Source: Solanum dulcamara
Taxonomy: Eukaryota; Streptophyta; Magnoliopsida; Solanales; Solanaceae
DNA length: 64,000 bases
Assembly: GCF_947179165.1 (NCBI RefSeq)
Contig: NC_077237.1
Coordinates: forward strand, 83,676,341 to 83,740,340
Reading direction: 5' to 3'
Shown: piece by piece, positions 10,610-23,626 of the stretch
Layout: every line of letters starts with the position of its first letter
Position numbering within the stretch: the first letter of the stretch is position 1
The notes under the pieces: generated by a model
The model's database searches: none
Told to the model about the DNA's origin: nothing
The model's input: only the letters and a program-made list of their open reading frames with translations
Position numbers and translations under genes: made by a program

Positions 10610-13600
10610 TAATTTGAAATATTAGATCAGTAAACACTCAAAAGACAATTAGTAGGCTTATTAATCTTTATAAAAGAAATCAATTTTACTTTGTGGGTCT
10701 TTCAGAACCGTTTGAGAAGAAGCAAGAACTATAGATTTTCAGAAGGAAGCTAGGGATGAAACATGCAGTGGCAAATGTGAATGGCAAAATTTGGGCATTT
10801 ATTGATGAAGCACTGAAATACTTTATAAAAGGAGATGAAGAGCAGATACTAGCACTCAAACTTCAGAATCAAGGGTTGGGCACAAAAGTGATAGTATCAA
10901 TTGTAAATGCTAAATATACGCAAGGTGAAACACAAAGGCTATGGGAATCCATGGAGGAGTTGATAGATAGTATCAATGACCCTTGGCTGATGGGGGAGAT
11001 TTCAATGTAATAAGCAATGAAGATGAGAAGCTAGGGGGTCTACCAGTATTCGAAAGGGAAGTCAGGGACTTCAATCATTGTATTAATGTGTGTAATCTGG
11101 AGGATAAGGGATTTAAAGGAGGTAAATACACTTGGTGTAATAGTAGAACAGGTGCAAAATGCATTTTTAAAAGGCTAGATGGGGTGATGGGCAATGACAA
11201 ATTACAAGATCTCTTCCTAGTACTAGAGGTGGAGCACTTAGTGAGAAATGGATCAGATCATACACCTCTTCTAATTACCTTCAAAACCACTGAGAAGATA
11301 ATAGTGAGACTATTTAAATTTTGTAATTTCTAGTTAAGAGAAAGTTCTTTTAAGAAGGTGGTAAAACAACACTGGAAAGCAGTTTTTGAAGGAGATCCTT
11401 TTTTATTCCATTATAAGCTAAAAAGATTAAAGAAAGCTTTGGCCAAATGGAGTAAAGATACTTTTGGGAATATATTTTAGGAGATAATCACTTTGGAGGA
11501 AGTCATTAAAGTTCAGGAAACTCAATTTCCTCAATTTTGAGATAGACCCATCAGAAGCCAACAGGGAAAAGCTTTACAAAACTCAAGCGGAGCTTAAAAA
11601 ATAACTTTCTAAGAAGGAGAAATTCTGGAAACAGAAAGCAGAAATGGAATGGTTCAAGGACGGGGAGAGAAACACAAAGTTCTTCTATACAATAGTCAAG
11701 GGGAAAAGGAACAGACTTAGAGTGAAAAAAAATCCAGAATGATGATGGGGAATGGTTAGAGGATCAAAAAGACATTGCAAAGGCAGCTGAAGAGTTCTAC
11801 ATAAAGCAGTTTACAAAACAAGCAGATAGGGATGAATTTGAAATGCTGAATGAACTACCAGTGGTGATTAGTAAGGAAGAAAAATAGCAACTTCAGGGAA
11901 TGCCTTTAGTAGACGAAGTCAAAGAAATAGTCATGGGACTAAATAAGGATAGTGTAGGAGGGCCGGATGGAATGACTGAAGTTTTCTATCAGCAAACATG
12001 AGACATTACTGGAGAGGACATTTACAGTATGGTCAGGGCTTTCTTTGGAGGGGCTGAGCTGCCGAAGTTTATAACCCATACGAATTTAGTGCTTATTCCT
12101 AAGAAAGTTAATGTGAATACTTTCTCAGATCTTAGACCTATTTTTCTTAGTAATTTCGTGAATAAAATCTTTTCAAGAATTATTCATGAACGACTTAAGG
12201 CAGTGTTACTTAAGATTATTTCTCTGGAACAAGCATGATTTGTTCAAGGAAGGAGTATAACAAAGAATGTGATATTAGTGCAAGAAGTCATTGCTGAAAT
12301 CAGAAAGAGAGAAAAGCCACCAAATCTAGTTATAAAACTAGATATGATGAAAGCTTATGACAGGGTAGAATGGATATTCATGACTAAGGTATTAAGAAGA
12401 ATAGGTTTTGGGTAAAAGGGTTTTTGATATGGTGTTTAGATTAATTAGTAACAACTGGTACTCGATTCTACTAAATGGACAGCCAAAGGGATTATTTAAA
12501 TCATCTAGAGGACTTAAACAGGGTGATCCTCTCTCACCTACCCTGTTTATATTGGCAGTTGAAGTTATGTTTAGATCCCTAAATGCTCTTATGGAGAAGA
12601 AGGACTTTAAGAGGTTTGGAATGCCAAACGGTAGTCTCAAAGTGAATCATTTAGAATTTGCAGATGATATAATTATAATGTGCAAGACAGAAGTGAGAAC
12701 AGTGCAGATGATTACATATATTTTTAAGAGATATGAGGATACTTTTGGACAGAAAATAAATAATGAGAAGAGTGCTATTTATATGCATCATTCTGTAGTA
12801 GGAGGAGAAACAGTGATAGTTGAGGTAGCAACAGGAATCCTAAGAAAGAAATTCCCTTTCACTTACTTGAGATGCCCTATGTTCTATAAAAGGAAGCAAA
12901 AAACATATTATCAGCAGATCTTACAAAGGATTGGTTCAAAAATTCAGGCATGGAAAGAAAAATTACTATCATATGGAGGAAGAGCTATTCTAATAAAATA
13001 TGTGCTCCAAAACACTCCCATTCATTGCCTGTCAGTCATGAATCCTCACATGAATGTACTGAATCAACCTCAAAAAATGATGGCACAATTTTTTTGGAGC
13101 AGCTGTGTTGAAGGAAGAGGAAGACATTGGACAAAGTTGAGCAATTTATGCTTGCCAGAGAAGGAACGGGGACTAGGATTCAGACTAATGGAAGATGTAT
13201 CAATGGACCTATTTTGCAAACTTTGATGGAATTTTCGAACAAAACCATCAATATGGAGTGAGTATATGAGGAATAAGTATTATCGAAAGGAGCATGCAAA
13301 TGAAGTGGTGTGGAGAATAGGGAATGTAGGATCACAAGTATGGAAGAAAATGCTACAGGCTAGAGATCTTATTGAGCATCAAATCTTTTGGCTTCTAAAA
13401 AAGGGATCAGCATCAGTGTGGCATGATAACTGGACGAGAATGGAGAACTTGTATACCATTACAGGAGAAGAATATGAATGGGAAAATAACTACAAAAGAG
13501 TTGATGAATTAGTAAAGATGGGAAAATGGGACATAGACGTTTTGAATGATATACTGCCACAGGAGATAGTAGAGTATATCAGTCATAATATTCAACCTCC

Positions 13601-14740
13601 TGGACAAATGATTGAGTCAGATAAGCCAGTATGGAGATGGACAATAAAAGAACCTTTTATGTGAAATCAACTTGGCAGTATATAAGGCATAAAAAAGGAG
13701 AAAATAAAATTTAGAAGTGGATCTGGAAAAAAGGCATCCCCTTTAAAGTGGCATTTACAATATGGAGATTATGAAAATTAAAAATACCTGTAGATGATAG
13801 AGTGACAAGATGGGGACTGGAAGGTCCATCTAGGTGCTGGTGTTGTGAAAAACCTACTCAGGAGACACTTGCTTATGTGTTCCTGAGATGTTTTTTTAGC
13901 TAATGGGACTTAGTCCTATTTTTATTCTTTTGCAGGTTTTAACATTGAAGGACTGCACTTGAGGGAAGTGACAAAGCTATGGTGGGAGACGGATGTTAAA
14001 AAAGGAATGAGACCATACTATAGAGCTATCCCTAGCTTTATAATAGGGGAACTTTGGAGAAGGACGAATATAATGAAGCATGAGGAAAGTAAGACATCAA
14101 TTCAGAGAGTTATTGATAATATTACTAGGAACATTTTGATGATGGATACAAATGAGGAATCCTAATATGAAATGTCCTAGTAATTAGCCAGATATGATTA
14201 AAGAATTGGAAGGTTACAGTCCTAAGATAAAGGTAACATGATTATTGTGGATTTCCACCAGTAGGCTGGCTAAAATACAATACAGATGGGGCTTCGAGGA
14301 GAAATCCAGGTATAAGTTCCTATGCCTTTTGTTTGAGGAATGAAATAGGGGATTTACTGTATGCAGATGGAGCTACTATTGAAAACACCACTAACACTGT
14401 AGCAGATGCGAAGACGATTCTAGAAGCATGTAAACATAGCAGGCAGGAATAACACAATAATATAATCATTCAAACAGACTCTATGCTATTGTACAAGATT
14501 TTAGAAGAAAAATGGTCATGTCCCTAGATAATCACAAAAATGGTGATAGAAATCAAAACATGCTTACAGGACAAACAAAATACATTCCAACACATTCTTA
14601 GGGAAGGAAATCAACTAGCAGACTACTTGGCAAATATTGCAATCGATAAAGGAGGGTGCAACTACCAAGATTTCAGCAGTTTGAAAGTTGCAGGAAGAAA
14701 GATCATTAACAGTGATAAACTAAAATGTGTCCCTATTTGA
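10610..14740 (+). pseudogene. LINE ORF2: endonuclease, reverse transcriptase and RNase H, broken
   Basis: The endonuclease region begins near 10620 and carries GGDFNVI (about 10990) and SDHTPL (about 11255), with a frameshift near 11000. Reverse transcriptase follows from about 11900: VGGPDGM, KLDMMKAYDRVEW near 12340, GLKQGDPLSP near 12510 and the catalytic FADD near 12657. The longest clean piece is 12408-13226. A zf-RVT-like Cys region lies at 13690-13900. A ribonuclease H fold lies at 14240-14740 ([28 protein letters not shown]). In-frame stops occur at about 11335, 12000, 12237, 13226, 13664, 13900 and 14450. The family carries out target-primed reverse transcription. The C-terminal RNase H is typical of one plant L1 subgroup. 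Confidence 0.88.
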
Positions 14741-15161
14741 GAGTAACTCCAACTAAGGAATAGATGGGACATGGATGTTCAAAGTGTTGGGTGTTTTATT
14801 TTTGATTGTTTGTTTATTTCTTTTCTAGTCGATTGGGCAATATAGAGAATGGGCTTTGCCCGAAGTGATGTAAGGTGGTGTTTATACTTATTACTTCATC
14901 AATAAAATACTAAAATTTACCAAAAAAAAGAAGAGTGCAATTACATACATTAAACTATCATGGGATATTTTGTTTACTGAGTTGTTCTTAATTGATCTTA
15001 TATATCATTATTTTTTTAATTATATATATGTACTTTAATTGACGGTTTGAAAAATGACTGCCAATTTTTCCGAATCAACTTCACCACCTTAGTCGGTCAT
15101 GTACTACAATGGCAAAACTTTTCTTCTTTAAAATGTTCTTATTGTTGGGTCAGAAAAAGCA

Positions 15162-15609
15162 GGCTTAATACATAGTTAACTTGTTAAATTTTTGAGGATA
15201 CTCTATTTAGACACTTGAATTAAGTTTTGTTTTAATTGAACACTTCAGCTCCTGATAAAATATTTCAATTACATACTTTCGATTTAAATTTTGAAAAAAA
15301 TTATGTGTGTGTTTTCAATTGTCTATTAGAGTCTAGAGAGTTAAGTTAATCACACAAAATATGTCATCTCTTTTAATTATAAACATCAACCTCAAGTATG
15401 AAATATTTGGGACTTACTGCTTATTATATGTGGTTAATTTAACTATTTAATAAACGAATGAAAACATGCACAAACAATTTCCAAGAATTGAAAGTCTCTA
15501 ATTGAGACACTTTATTAGGAGTTGAAGTGTTCGATTGAAACATAACTTAGAGTGATTGTCTAAATGAAATATTTTGACATATTTAAAGAGGTTGATTACG
15601 TATTAAGCC
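15162..15609. mobile_element. MITE with long terminal inverted repeats, Mutator-like
   Basis: Left end 'ggcttaatacatagttaac' and right end 'gattacgtattaagcc' are inverted. Similarity continues inward about 110 bp on each arm ('tttagacacttgaattaag' against 'cactctaagttatgtttc' read in reverse). Flanks gaaaaagca and gaaaaaagc suggest an imperfect 9-bp target duplication, which fits Mutator-like elements. Part of the left arm is also present in the paralogous segment near 47730-47815, so the insertion predates the duplication. Confidence 0.6.
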
Positions 15610-15772
15610 GAAAAAAGCCTAGCCCTGCCCCCTTTCCATAAGTAAATTCTCCTTCTAGTCTCTGACTACCTGATTCATTAGCGTACAAAAGGTTGCTGGC
15701 GCCATATAATTGATAAAGCAATGAAAGAAATCATGATATCACACAAAGTCTTACACCACATGTCCAAATTGA

Positions 15773-17628
15773 AAATGTTTGGTAAGAAGAAAAATGATTT
15801 CTTAGAAAATGTCTTTTGAAAAATTAGTTGGTTTCTAGCATATTTTTTCATGTTTGGTTGGTGAGTAGAAAATATTTTATAGTATATGAGTGGTGAATGA
15901 AAAATATTTTTTAGAAAATATCTTTATTTTTGGCTAGAAAGTAGAAAATACTTTTTTGAAAACTAGTTTCTGACCTGAAAATCAGCCCCCAATAATTGAT
16001 TCGGCACCCGACCCCGACACCCAATTCAGGTCTTGACCCCTACTCCCGACACGAGACCTAATATTCAAACAAGACCCGACCCTTACAATGACCCGAATCG
16101 AAACACGATCTTAAGACCTAACTCAGGACCTAACCCCGGCTTCTAACTCGAGACCCGACATTCGAACTGAAGTATGATCCGATACTCAAACCTGGTCCGA
16201 GACTTGATCCCAACTCCTGACCCCAACATCCAACTTAGGATATAAATTTTGAATCAAAATTTGATCTCGATATTTGATTCGAGACCCGACCCCAACTCGG
16301 GATCTGACCTCGATCCGACCTTGACTCCCGACCCTAATATCAAATTCAGGATCCAACTTTTGAATCAGGATTCGACCTTGTGACCCGACCCAAGACCCGA
16401 CCTTGACTCCTCACTCCCTACCCCAATATCTGATTCAGATCCAATTTTTGAACTGGAATTCTTCCCCGACACTCGATCTCGATACCCGACCCCAACATCC
16501 GATTCAGAATTCAACTTTTGAATCAGAATCCCACCTTAATATCCGATCTGAGATTCGACCCCGACACCCAAATTTGACCCTACCTCGAGAATAGATCCTG
16601 AGCTAAAACCAACCCCGACCTAAGACCCCACCTTAAGATTCGACTCGAGACCCCTACCCCAATCCGACACTCGATACCCAACTTTGAACCGATACCCGAT
16701 CCTATCCCCACCCGAGACTCAACCCTAACCACGACACACTATCCTGACCCCGACTCTGACCCGACCACGATTCGATCCCAACATTCGAATCGACCCGAGA
16801 CTCTAGACTTGATACCCAATTCAAGACCCCGACCTGAGAACCAACCCTAACCCAAGACCCCGACCTCAATTCTAACCTAAGACCCAACCCCGACTCTTGA
16901 TCTAGTTCTCGGTATCCAAATTAGGACTTGACTTTCGAATTGGGACCAGACCCCGGTACCCGGCTAGAGACCTGATTGCCCAACCTTAATCCAACCTTGA
17001 CATTAACACCCGACTTCCAATTTTCCAACCTTGATTCGACACTGACACCCAAATCTAGACCCAACATTGAAATCGAGACTTTATTTCAAATAGGGACCTG
17101 AATCCAACACCTGACTTGGGACCCAACTTTCGAAATGAGATCAGACTTCGACATGCGACCTTGACAATCAATTCGAGACCCAAATCCAACACCTGACATG
17201 AGATACGACCTCGATTTTCAACCCAAAACCCGACTCAAAACCCCATCCGAACAGCTGATTCGGGTCCCGACCCCAAAACCCTACCTGATATTCTACCTCT
17301 AATCTTAACTCAAGATCTGACCCCGACTCAATCCAGAACTCGAGAGTTGGGTCTCGAATCGAGGTCGAGAGCCTGGTCTTGAATCGAAGATCAGGAGTCG
17401 GATCCAAGATTAGTATCGGGAATCGATACCCGAGACTTAAGTTAGGATGAAAAGTTGAGGTGTGAGGTTAAAAATGATTTTGAAAAATGTTTTTCTTACT
17501 TTTTAAAGGGAAGTCATTTCCTTAAATTTGAGGAAAATAAATTGATTTGGAAAATATTTTCCATAACATTTAAGCCAACCAAATATGAGAAAATTGCAAA
17601 ACATTTTCCTTCATGCCAAACACACTCA
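15773..17628. repeat. GC-rich degenerate satellite (gacccga-type) inside inverted flanks
   Basis: The core (about 15985-17445) is built from short, diverged variants of gacccgacc, cccgacac and ttcgagaccc with hardly any G runs on the + strand. A loose higher-order unit (accccaacatccgattcag, then aacttttgaatcag, then attcgacc) recurs near 16230, 16345, 16430, 16495 and 16910. The AT-rich flanks are inverted relatives: 'tgtttggtaagaagaaaaat' at 15774 against 'attttccttcatgccaaac' at 17607, and 'gtttggttgg' near 15852 against 'ccaaccaaatatgag' near 17575. Open frames on both strands here are low-complexity by-products. It may be one unit-length mobile element carrying a satellite; that is an inference. 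Confidence 0.55.
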
Positions 17629-18368
17629 AAAGGAAAAATTGGTATTGGTAATTGAATAGAAACGTAAGTTAGAATATCTACTTGAAGGGACAAACTTTGT
17701 ACTCTTCAAAAGGAGATTATTACACCCATATAGATGATTTGAGCAAAAATTACAAATGTAAGATCTAAAAAAATGGAGAAAAGGTTATAAATTCTTCTCT
17801 TTCATGCTTTCTAAATTTGTTATTTTGTATAGCAAAGGTATCTTTTTCTAACTCGCCTTACTTAAAGAACTTCAACACATTCGAAAAAAGATAGGCTTAA
17901 AAATGAGTAGAGAAGCTTTCTTATTTATTTTGTTTTCTTTATTATTGTTCATGTAAAGATATAGAAGATACGAAACGATAAAACCAGGCATGGACCTTAT
18001 ATAAAATACAAAAAGAAACTAAAGTAAGATACTATAAATACCTATATTATAATCCAGCATAACCTGTTTGCAAAAAACGATCCCTAAGATTTTTGGGTTC
18101 AATTTCAAGAAAGGAAATGACATTGTGGCTAAATTACATCTAATCAGAATAATCACAGCGGAACAACTATACTAGTAGTACCGCAGCCTTAAGTTTAGAT
18201 CAATGCCATAATGATTTAGTCGGCCCCAGTGTGGGTAACCGGACACCAGATGAGAAATCAAAAAAAGCATATCTACAATCTGCATTTCTACAAAGTAAGG
18301 TAGAGTTTCCTGAATTGTGAAATTCCCGCCTCTGTATTTCCAAGTCCTTTACATCTATTCATCAACCT
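17629..18368. other. Intergenic DNA and probable 3' UTR of the HOS15-like gene
   Basis: No coding signal on either strand. The part next to 18369 is expected to be 3' UTR of the minus-strand gene. No clear polyadenylation site was assigned. Confidence 0.5.
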
Positions 18369-21300
18369 CTACAGTCGAATATCAAACACACAAACCTTCT
18401 TGTTTGCAAAAGAAGCTGCAACCTTGTTGCCTTCCTTGTTCCAACACACTTCAAAAATACCGCCATCGCCATTGAAAGTTTTTACAATCTTGGCCTCCTT
18501 CACTGACCATATATTCATGCATTTATCCCATGACCCACTTGCCAAGTACTCACCGTTCGGACTAAATGCAATAGAGTAAACAGGTTTCCTGGATTCAAAA
18601 TGGGAGAGAAGCTACTCAGTCAAAAACAAAAACATTCAAACAAGAATGATACACAGTTACCTCCATTAGACATAATGAGTTCACATCCATTACCTGTGAC
18701 CGTTCAAGCTGTGAAGAAGACACCCTAGTTCAACATCCCATAGCTTGACGGTAGAGTCGAATGAAGCACTACACAGACAAACAATAAAACAAAAGTAATA
18801 AGCTCAAAAGTTCGTTGGGCCTTTAAGCGCAAAGCAAATGGAGAAAACAAAATAAAAATAAGTGTGTTGAGTTCAAGACTAATAATTATAAGTATGAATA
18901 ACAAATATCAATTGCTTAGTCTTGCCTCTTTAGGAGAGGTTCATTGGCAAGGAAAAGTATGTCTTAGAGACTTCAAGATGACATTGAAAGTGCAGGTTAA
19001 GCGAGGCGAAACACTCACCACATTTAGAGCCTCGCTTCAAGGCTTTATGGTACACAAGATTGATACATCTAGAAGCCTAAAGTGCAAATAGAGCAGGGGC
19101 TTGCAAAGATAAAACAAAAATAGCATCGTATAAAATGAAATTGGATGATTTGACAAACTTAGGAAACAGATAGAGGACCTGGTCCCTTTGAGGACTTCTT
19201 GCTGATAACGACAACAGACAAATAGTACATAACATATCCTACCAAGTCTGCAGGTCTATGTGTATGCGGCCGAGTCCCTGTGCAGAAGACCAATTATCTA
19301 ACCAATACAAATCGTCCAGCACATGGTATATCAGTGATATATACATTCTTTACAACATTTTCTCATTTGGCTTTTCGGAATCAAAAAAGGGAATATCCAT
19401 TAAAGCTCATGTTCTCAAGTATTGAAAATTTGCTCTTGAAGAAGACCAAGGATCTGATAGAGTTATCAGTGTTTTGTTCTTGTTTTTAGAGTTGTAATTT
19501 CTTGTTCTTAATCTTGTAAGGTCTACTTCCTAATCTGTAAAGGAAGTTGGATCATTTCTCATTTCTTATTTCCTTTGTTCATCTTGTCGAAGCAACTAGA
19601 GCTAATTATGGAGACCACCTGAACTCTAAATCATCTAAGAGGTTAGTGATTTAGGAAGCAATAGAGTTATTGTTTCAAAGTCTGTAACAGAGTTGTTACA
19701 AGGAGTGGAGAGGGATTGTGAGTACAATTCCTAGATTACAATAGCTTGTAATCTGAATCCTTGGCTCAGTTGTTCTAGTGAAGATTTGAGCTGAAATCCT
19801 GTGGGACAGGTTGTGGTTTTTCTTCCTTGAGTAAGGAGTTTTTACGTAAAAATCTTGTGTCTATTTTATCTTTTTGTTCTTTAAGTTTCTGCACTAATTT
19901 CTGATAAGGGACCCGGTCCTTTTTATTCTGGTGGAAGCATTCATTCTAACAGAAATGGTGGGAGATTTTCTTATAAACAGTGAAAACTGTGTCTGGCAAA
20001 ATATAGAACCTTTATCGCTTTGCTATGAACAATGATCCAATCATAATCTACGGCACTGATGTGTAGTATATAATCGAGACCACCACCATGTGAAAGAATA
20101 CTGTAAACATGACCGGTAGCAAGAGATAGAATACCTTGCCAGCAACAACTGTTTATTCGGATTGCTTGTACCAGCGCCAGTTGGACTCCATTTGATGGTA
20201 TATATCTCCTAATGAAACATAATTGTCAGCAGCTGATGTCTGATTTGATTAAATGAATCAACAAAGACCACAAAGAAAAAGAAAGAACAAAAACAGAAGA
20301 CTTTAAGATGAAATCATTATGATACTTTGCAATGTTCTCTGAAATCATGCAAGCAGATATCCTGTGTCACGCTCCATATCTGCACAAAACGAATGAATTA
20401 TTGACCAATTTTATTTTATACCACACAATAAAGCAGATTTCTTTTTCTGTTAACCGAGAAATCCCCGAAGGCCAGTGGCACACCACACCGCCTCTCTACC
20501 CTATTCCATTTTAAAATACCAAGCTTATGTCTGCGGCACGGTTTGAAACATGACGTGCACCTAACCCACACATCATGATTTGTGCTCTTACCCCATTAAC
20601 AAAGGTGAAACTAAGAGTTATATACTATCTGCCGGACCTAATTAAGCAGATCTTGCTTTTGGAGCAACATTTGCAAGTTCCAATATTTCATAACAAAGAC
20701 ATAAATAAGGGACTTTCTGACAAGATAAAAATAAAATGGCAAGGATTGACCAGAGGAAAAAGACAATAAGATGCATTAACACAACTAATACATAAATTCA
20801 GTTAATATCCAAGGATACTTAGAAGAACGTAAAAAGCAATTTTATGAAACATGTGAAGGCGAGGGTCTACTTTAGCTGCTGCTGCTGCTTCTTTTTTCCG
20901 GATACTTAACCTGCTTTAGAAGGACAAGAAGGGAATTACCTTAGCTGTGGTATCATCAGAGCATGAAGCCAGCAAGAAACCTGAGGGGTCCCACTTGATA
21001 GCATTGATTTCATTCTGCAATGGAGAAGTCAACAACCCTATAAGACTATTCACAAAGCATACATCAATGTTCCAATCAAGCATAGCATGCTAAACTTCAG
21101 TGTTCAAACAGTTTCACATAGAAACGTGCATAAAACATTTCGAACTGGAATTGTTGTGATAAAAACAAAATGAGAAAGTAAAAGCATGATTATTTGAGAT
21201 GTTCTCGTGTGTTGTAAATCGGTGCCTTGTTTTATTTGATCAAACAAAATACAGTGGAAATGACAACATAAGACCAATTGTATTGTGACCAAGAAAAATG

Positions 21301-23626
21301 AATTATTTAGCACATCATTTAGTTAATCTGTACTAATCAGTGCACATACATCAAAGAGATTTTCCCACAAAACAACAACAACTGGACCACACCTGATGTC
21401 CTGAGAATGTTTTGACTGGATTATTCTCCCCAATTTTACAAACGTAAATCATGTTGTCAGCGGAGCTGCTCGCGAAAGAATCATTGTTTTGCCAAGCAAC
21501 ATCAATCAATGGGCCTGAATGGGGTTGTATAACAAGAGTGAGAAAATATGCAAAATAAAACAAAATCTACCCTTGCCAAGATATGAGGTAAAATATAAAG
21601 CAAAATTAAGATAGAGCAAGGACAACAAAACACCTGAATGAAAATCAAATTGCTGCTTCAATTCTCCAGATTTCACATTCCAAACAACGGCAGTTGTATC
21701 AATACTACCGCTAAGGAGATAATCACCTTTTTTGTTCCACTTCAAAGACATGATTGGCCCTTTATGTTTTTTAAGAGTACTAACCAATTCCCCTGGATGA
21801 AAAGTCAGTTATAGGATTGGTCATGGATATCAGTAAGAGAAAACAATCCAGTTTGATCACACGATGACAACACGAGTATTTGAACAACTGCAAGACTGAA
21901 TAACATGGGAAAACAATGGGAAGGACTCAACATTCTTTAAAAGAAAAATCTTTCCTGGGGAAACTTTTCTCTACAAAAGGAAGCTAACGAAATATAATTG
22001 AAAACATTGGTTAAATGCCAATCAATTTCCCAACAAGAGTATGGATTGTTTCTTGGTGCCTTTTAGTTTCAATGATATAAACAGGACATGAAAATTGTGG
22101 CATAATCCAAAGAACAAATTTCCAAACCACGCTCCTTACCAGATCGGTTCCAGATTCTGGCTTGGCCATCATAAGACCCTGTCGCAAGCAGGGTACCCTC
22201 TCTCTGTAGAAGAAAAAGACATAAATAAAAGATCGAATAATAACAAGAAAATAAAATTGGTAACAACAAGCAATGCAGTCTAATTTCAGAAAGTCCACCA
22301 AAAAAGTATAGATCAACGAAAGTCATCCCAAAACAAGCAGTAGAAAACTCACATTCCAATCAAGTGATGTAACATCCATGTTTTTCTCAGTTGCTTGACT
22401 TTCCAAATGCTTCAAAACCAAAACATTTGGAGGCCTCCTTTGGACAGTAGAATAACATGGACCATCTCCAATAGTCCAAATTCTAGCAGTAGAGTCTCCA
22501 GACCTAACATGATATTACACATGGTTAGCTATAAGAGACATGGTTCCTTAGACGAGTCTAAAACTACTCTCAAACTTTTAACTAAGGAAAAACCACTTCA
22601 AAGAATTTGACCTTTTAGAACATATTGGAAAGCAGGGAGCTAAGGGCAATAGATGCACCCAATTAGTTAAAACAAAATCCAGTAATCAAAAGACATAAGT
22701 TTCATTATAACCACATGCTACTATCATGATATCATCGACCAACATTCCAGCAGCAAGGTAGATAAAACTGAACCTAACAAAGCAAATTACTGCAGTTGAT
22801 AAGGACACATCAAAAACAACAAGACTGGAAGAAGTAGTTATACTTATCCTTTCACATACTGGAGAACTGATAAATTCTCGGTGATGTGTCTCCACTCTTC
22901 AGCAGAATAGTTCTTGTTGAATTATTATTTCCATTCATTTTCCTTTTTTGTAGTGTGGTGTTCTCTTTATTGCAAAAGAAAAAATATTTTTCCTAGAATG
23001 AAAATCTGCTTTGTCTATCACATTTCCCTAAAAAATAAGAGAATTGAGTACATAGAAACATCTAGTGCATACTATTAAGATGAAGTAACTATCCTTGAAC
23101 AGATAGCTGTCACAAGAGAATAAGCAGCATAATATTCAAAGTCCCGGTGCTAATGATGATTATTTCCAAAATCTTAAAATCACATGAGAATTAGAAACAG
23201 AAGTATGAATATAAATATGAGTTGATTCATAGACGAGATCAACAAAAGAAAGTAATGTTACTAATGCTTACCCAGATGCAAGAAGTGACCCTTCTGGACT
23301 CCAAGCACAGACAAAAACCTGGCATGAGTTTAGGAACAAAAGAAAATTGTAATGTTAATATAGAAGACAGAAAAGAGAAGATATATATCTATTGAGAAAT
23401 CATGACAGACTAGAAGAACTTTATAGTCAAACCTCAGATGTATGTCCTTCCAAAACCATTACATCACTACTAGGAATTTCACACGGCAAAGAGGTTGAGA
23501 CTGTGCTGATATCCATACCCTTTTGCACAAATTTAACAAGAGCACCATGAGGAACTAGATTTCCATCTATTGTGCTCTTATTGATCCCTGCCTCGTATCC
23601 AAAAGCAAATGTTGAATGTGAGAATC
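18369..23626 (-). CDS. HOS15-like: WD40 propeller exons of the HOS15-like gene
   Basis: Eleven exon segments from 23626 down to 18369 keep one open frame with GT/AG borders. They encode successive blades: [21 protein letters not shown], then [140 protein letters not shown], and [10 protein letters not shown] ending VCVFDIRL. This matches the C-terminal half of HOS15/TBL1 over its whole length. If translation started only at the second LisH ATG (38135), the product would be 431 aa. Open coding across all of these exons argues for recent or present constraint. Confidence 0.88.

Larger units (their letters stand above)
8317..14932 (+). mobile_element. Full-length L1-type LINE, decayed, with target-site duplication
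   Basis: The 14-bp sequence gagtgcaattacat occurs exactly at 8303-8316 and again at 14933-14946, bracketing 6616 bp. The element holds a GC-richer 5' UTR, ORF1 with a DUF4283-like domain and degenerate zinc knuckle, and ORF2 with endonuclease, reverse transcriptase, zf-RVT and RNase H domains. It ends in a short A-rich tail (14921-14932). The paralogous segment at about 47485 is uninterrupted, which confirms an insertion after the duplication. Many stops and frameshifts mean it cannot move on its own. Confidence 0.93.

Noticed and set aside
16403..17407. Open frames on both strands in the GC-rich stretch
   Set aside because: They follow from the short-period repeat (few stop-like triplets), have proline/arginine/serine low-complexity products and no start context or homology that I recognise.
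20880..20895. (gct)n run as a coding or functional microsatellite
   Set aside because: Only five to six units, in an intron of the HOS15-like gene.
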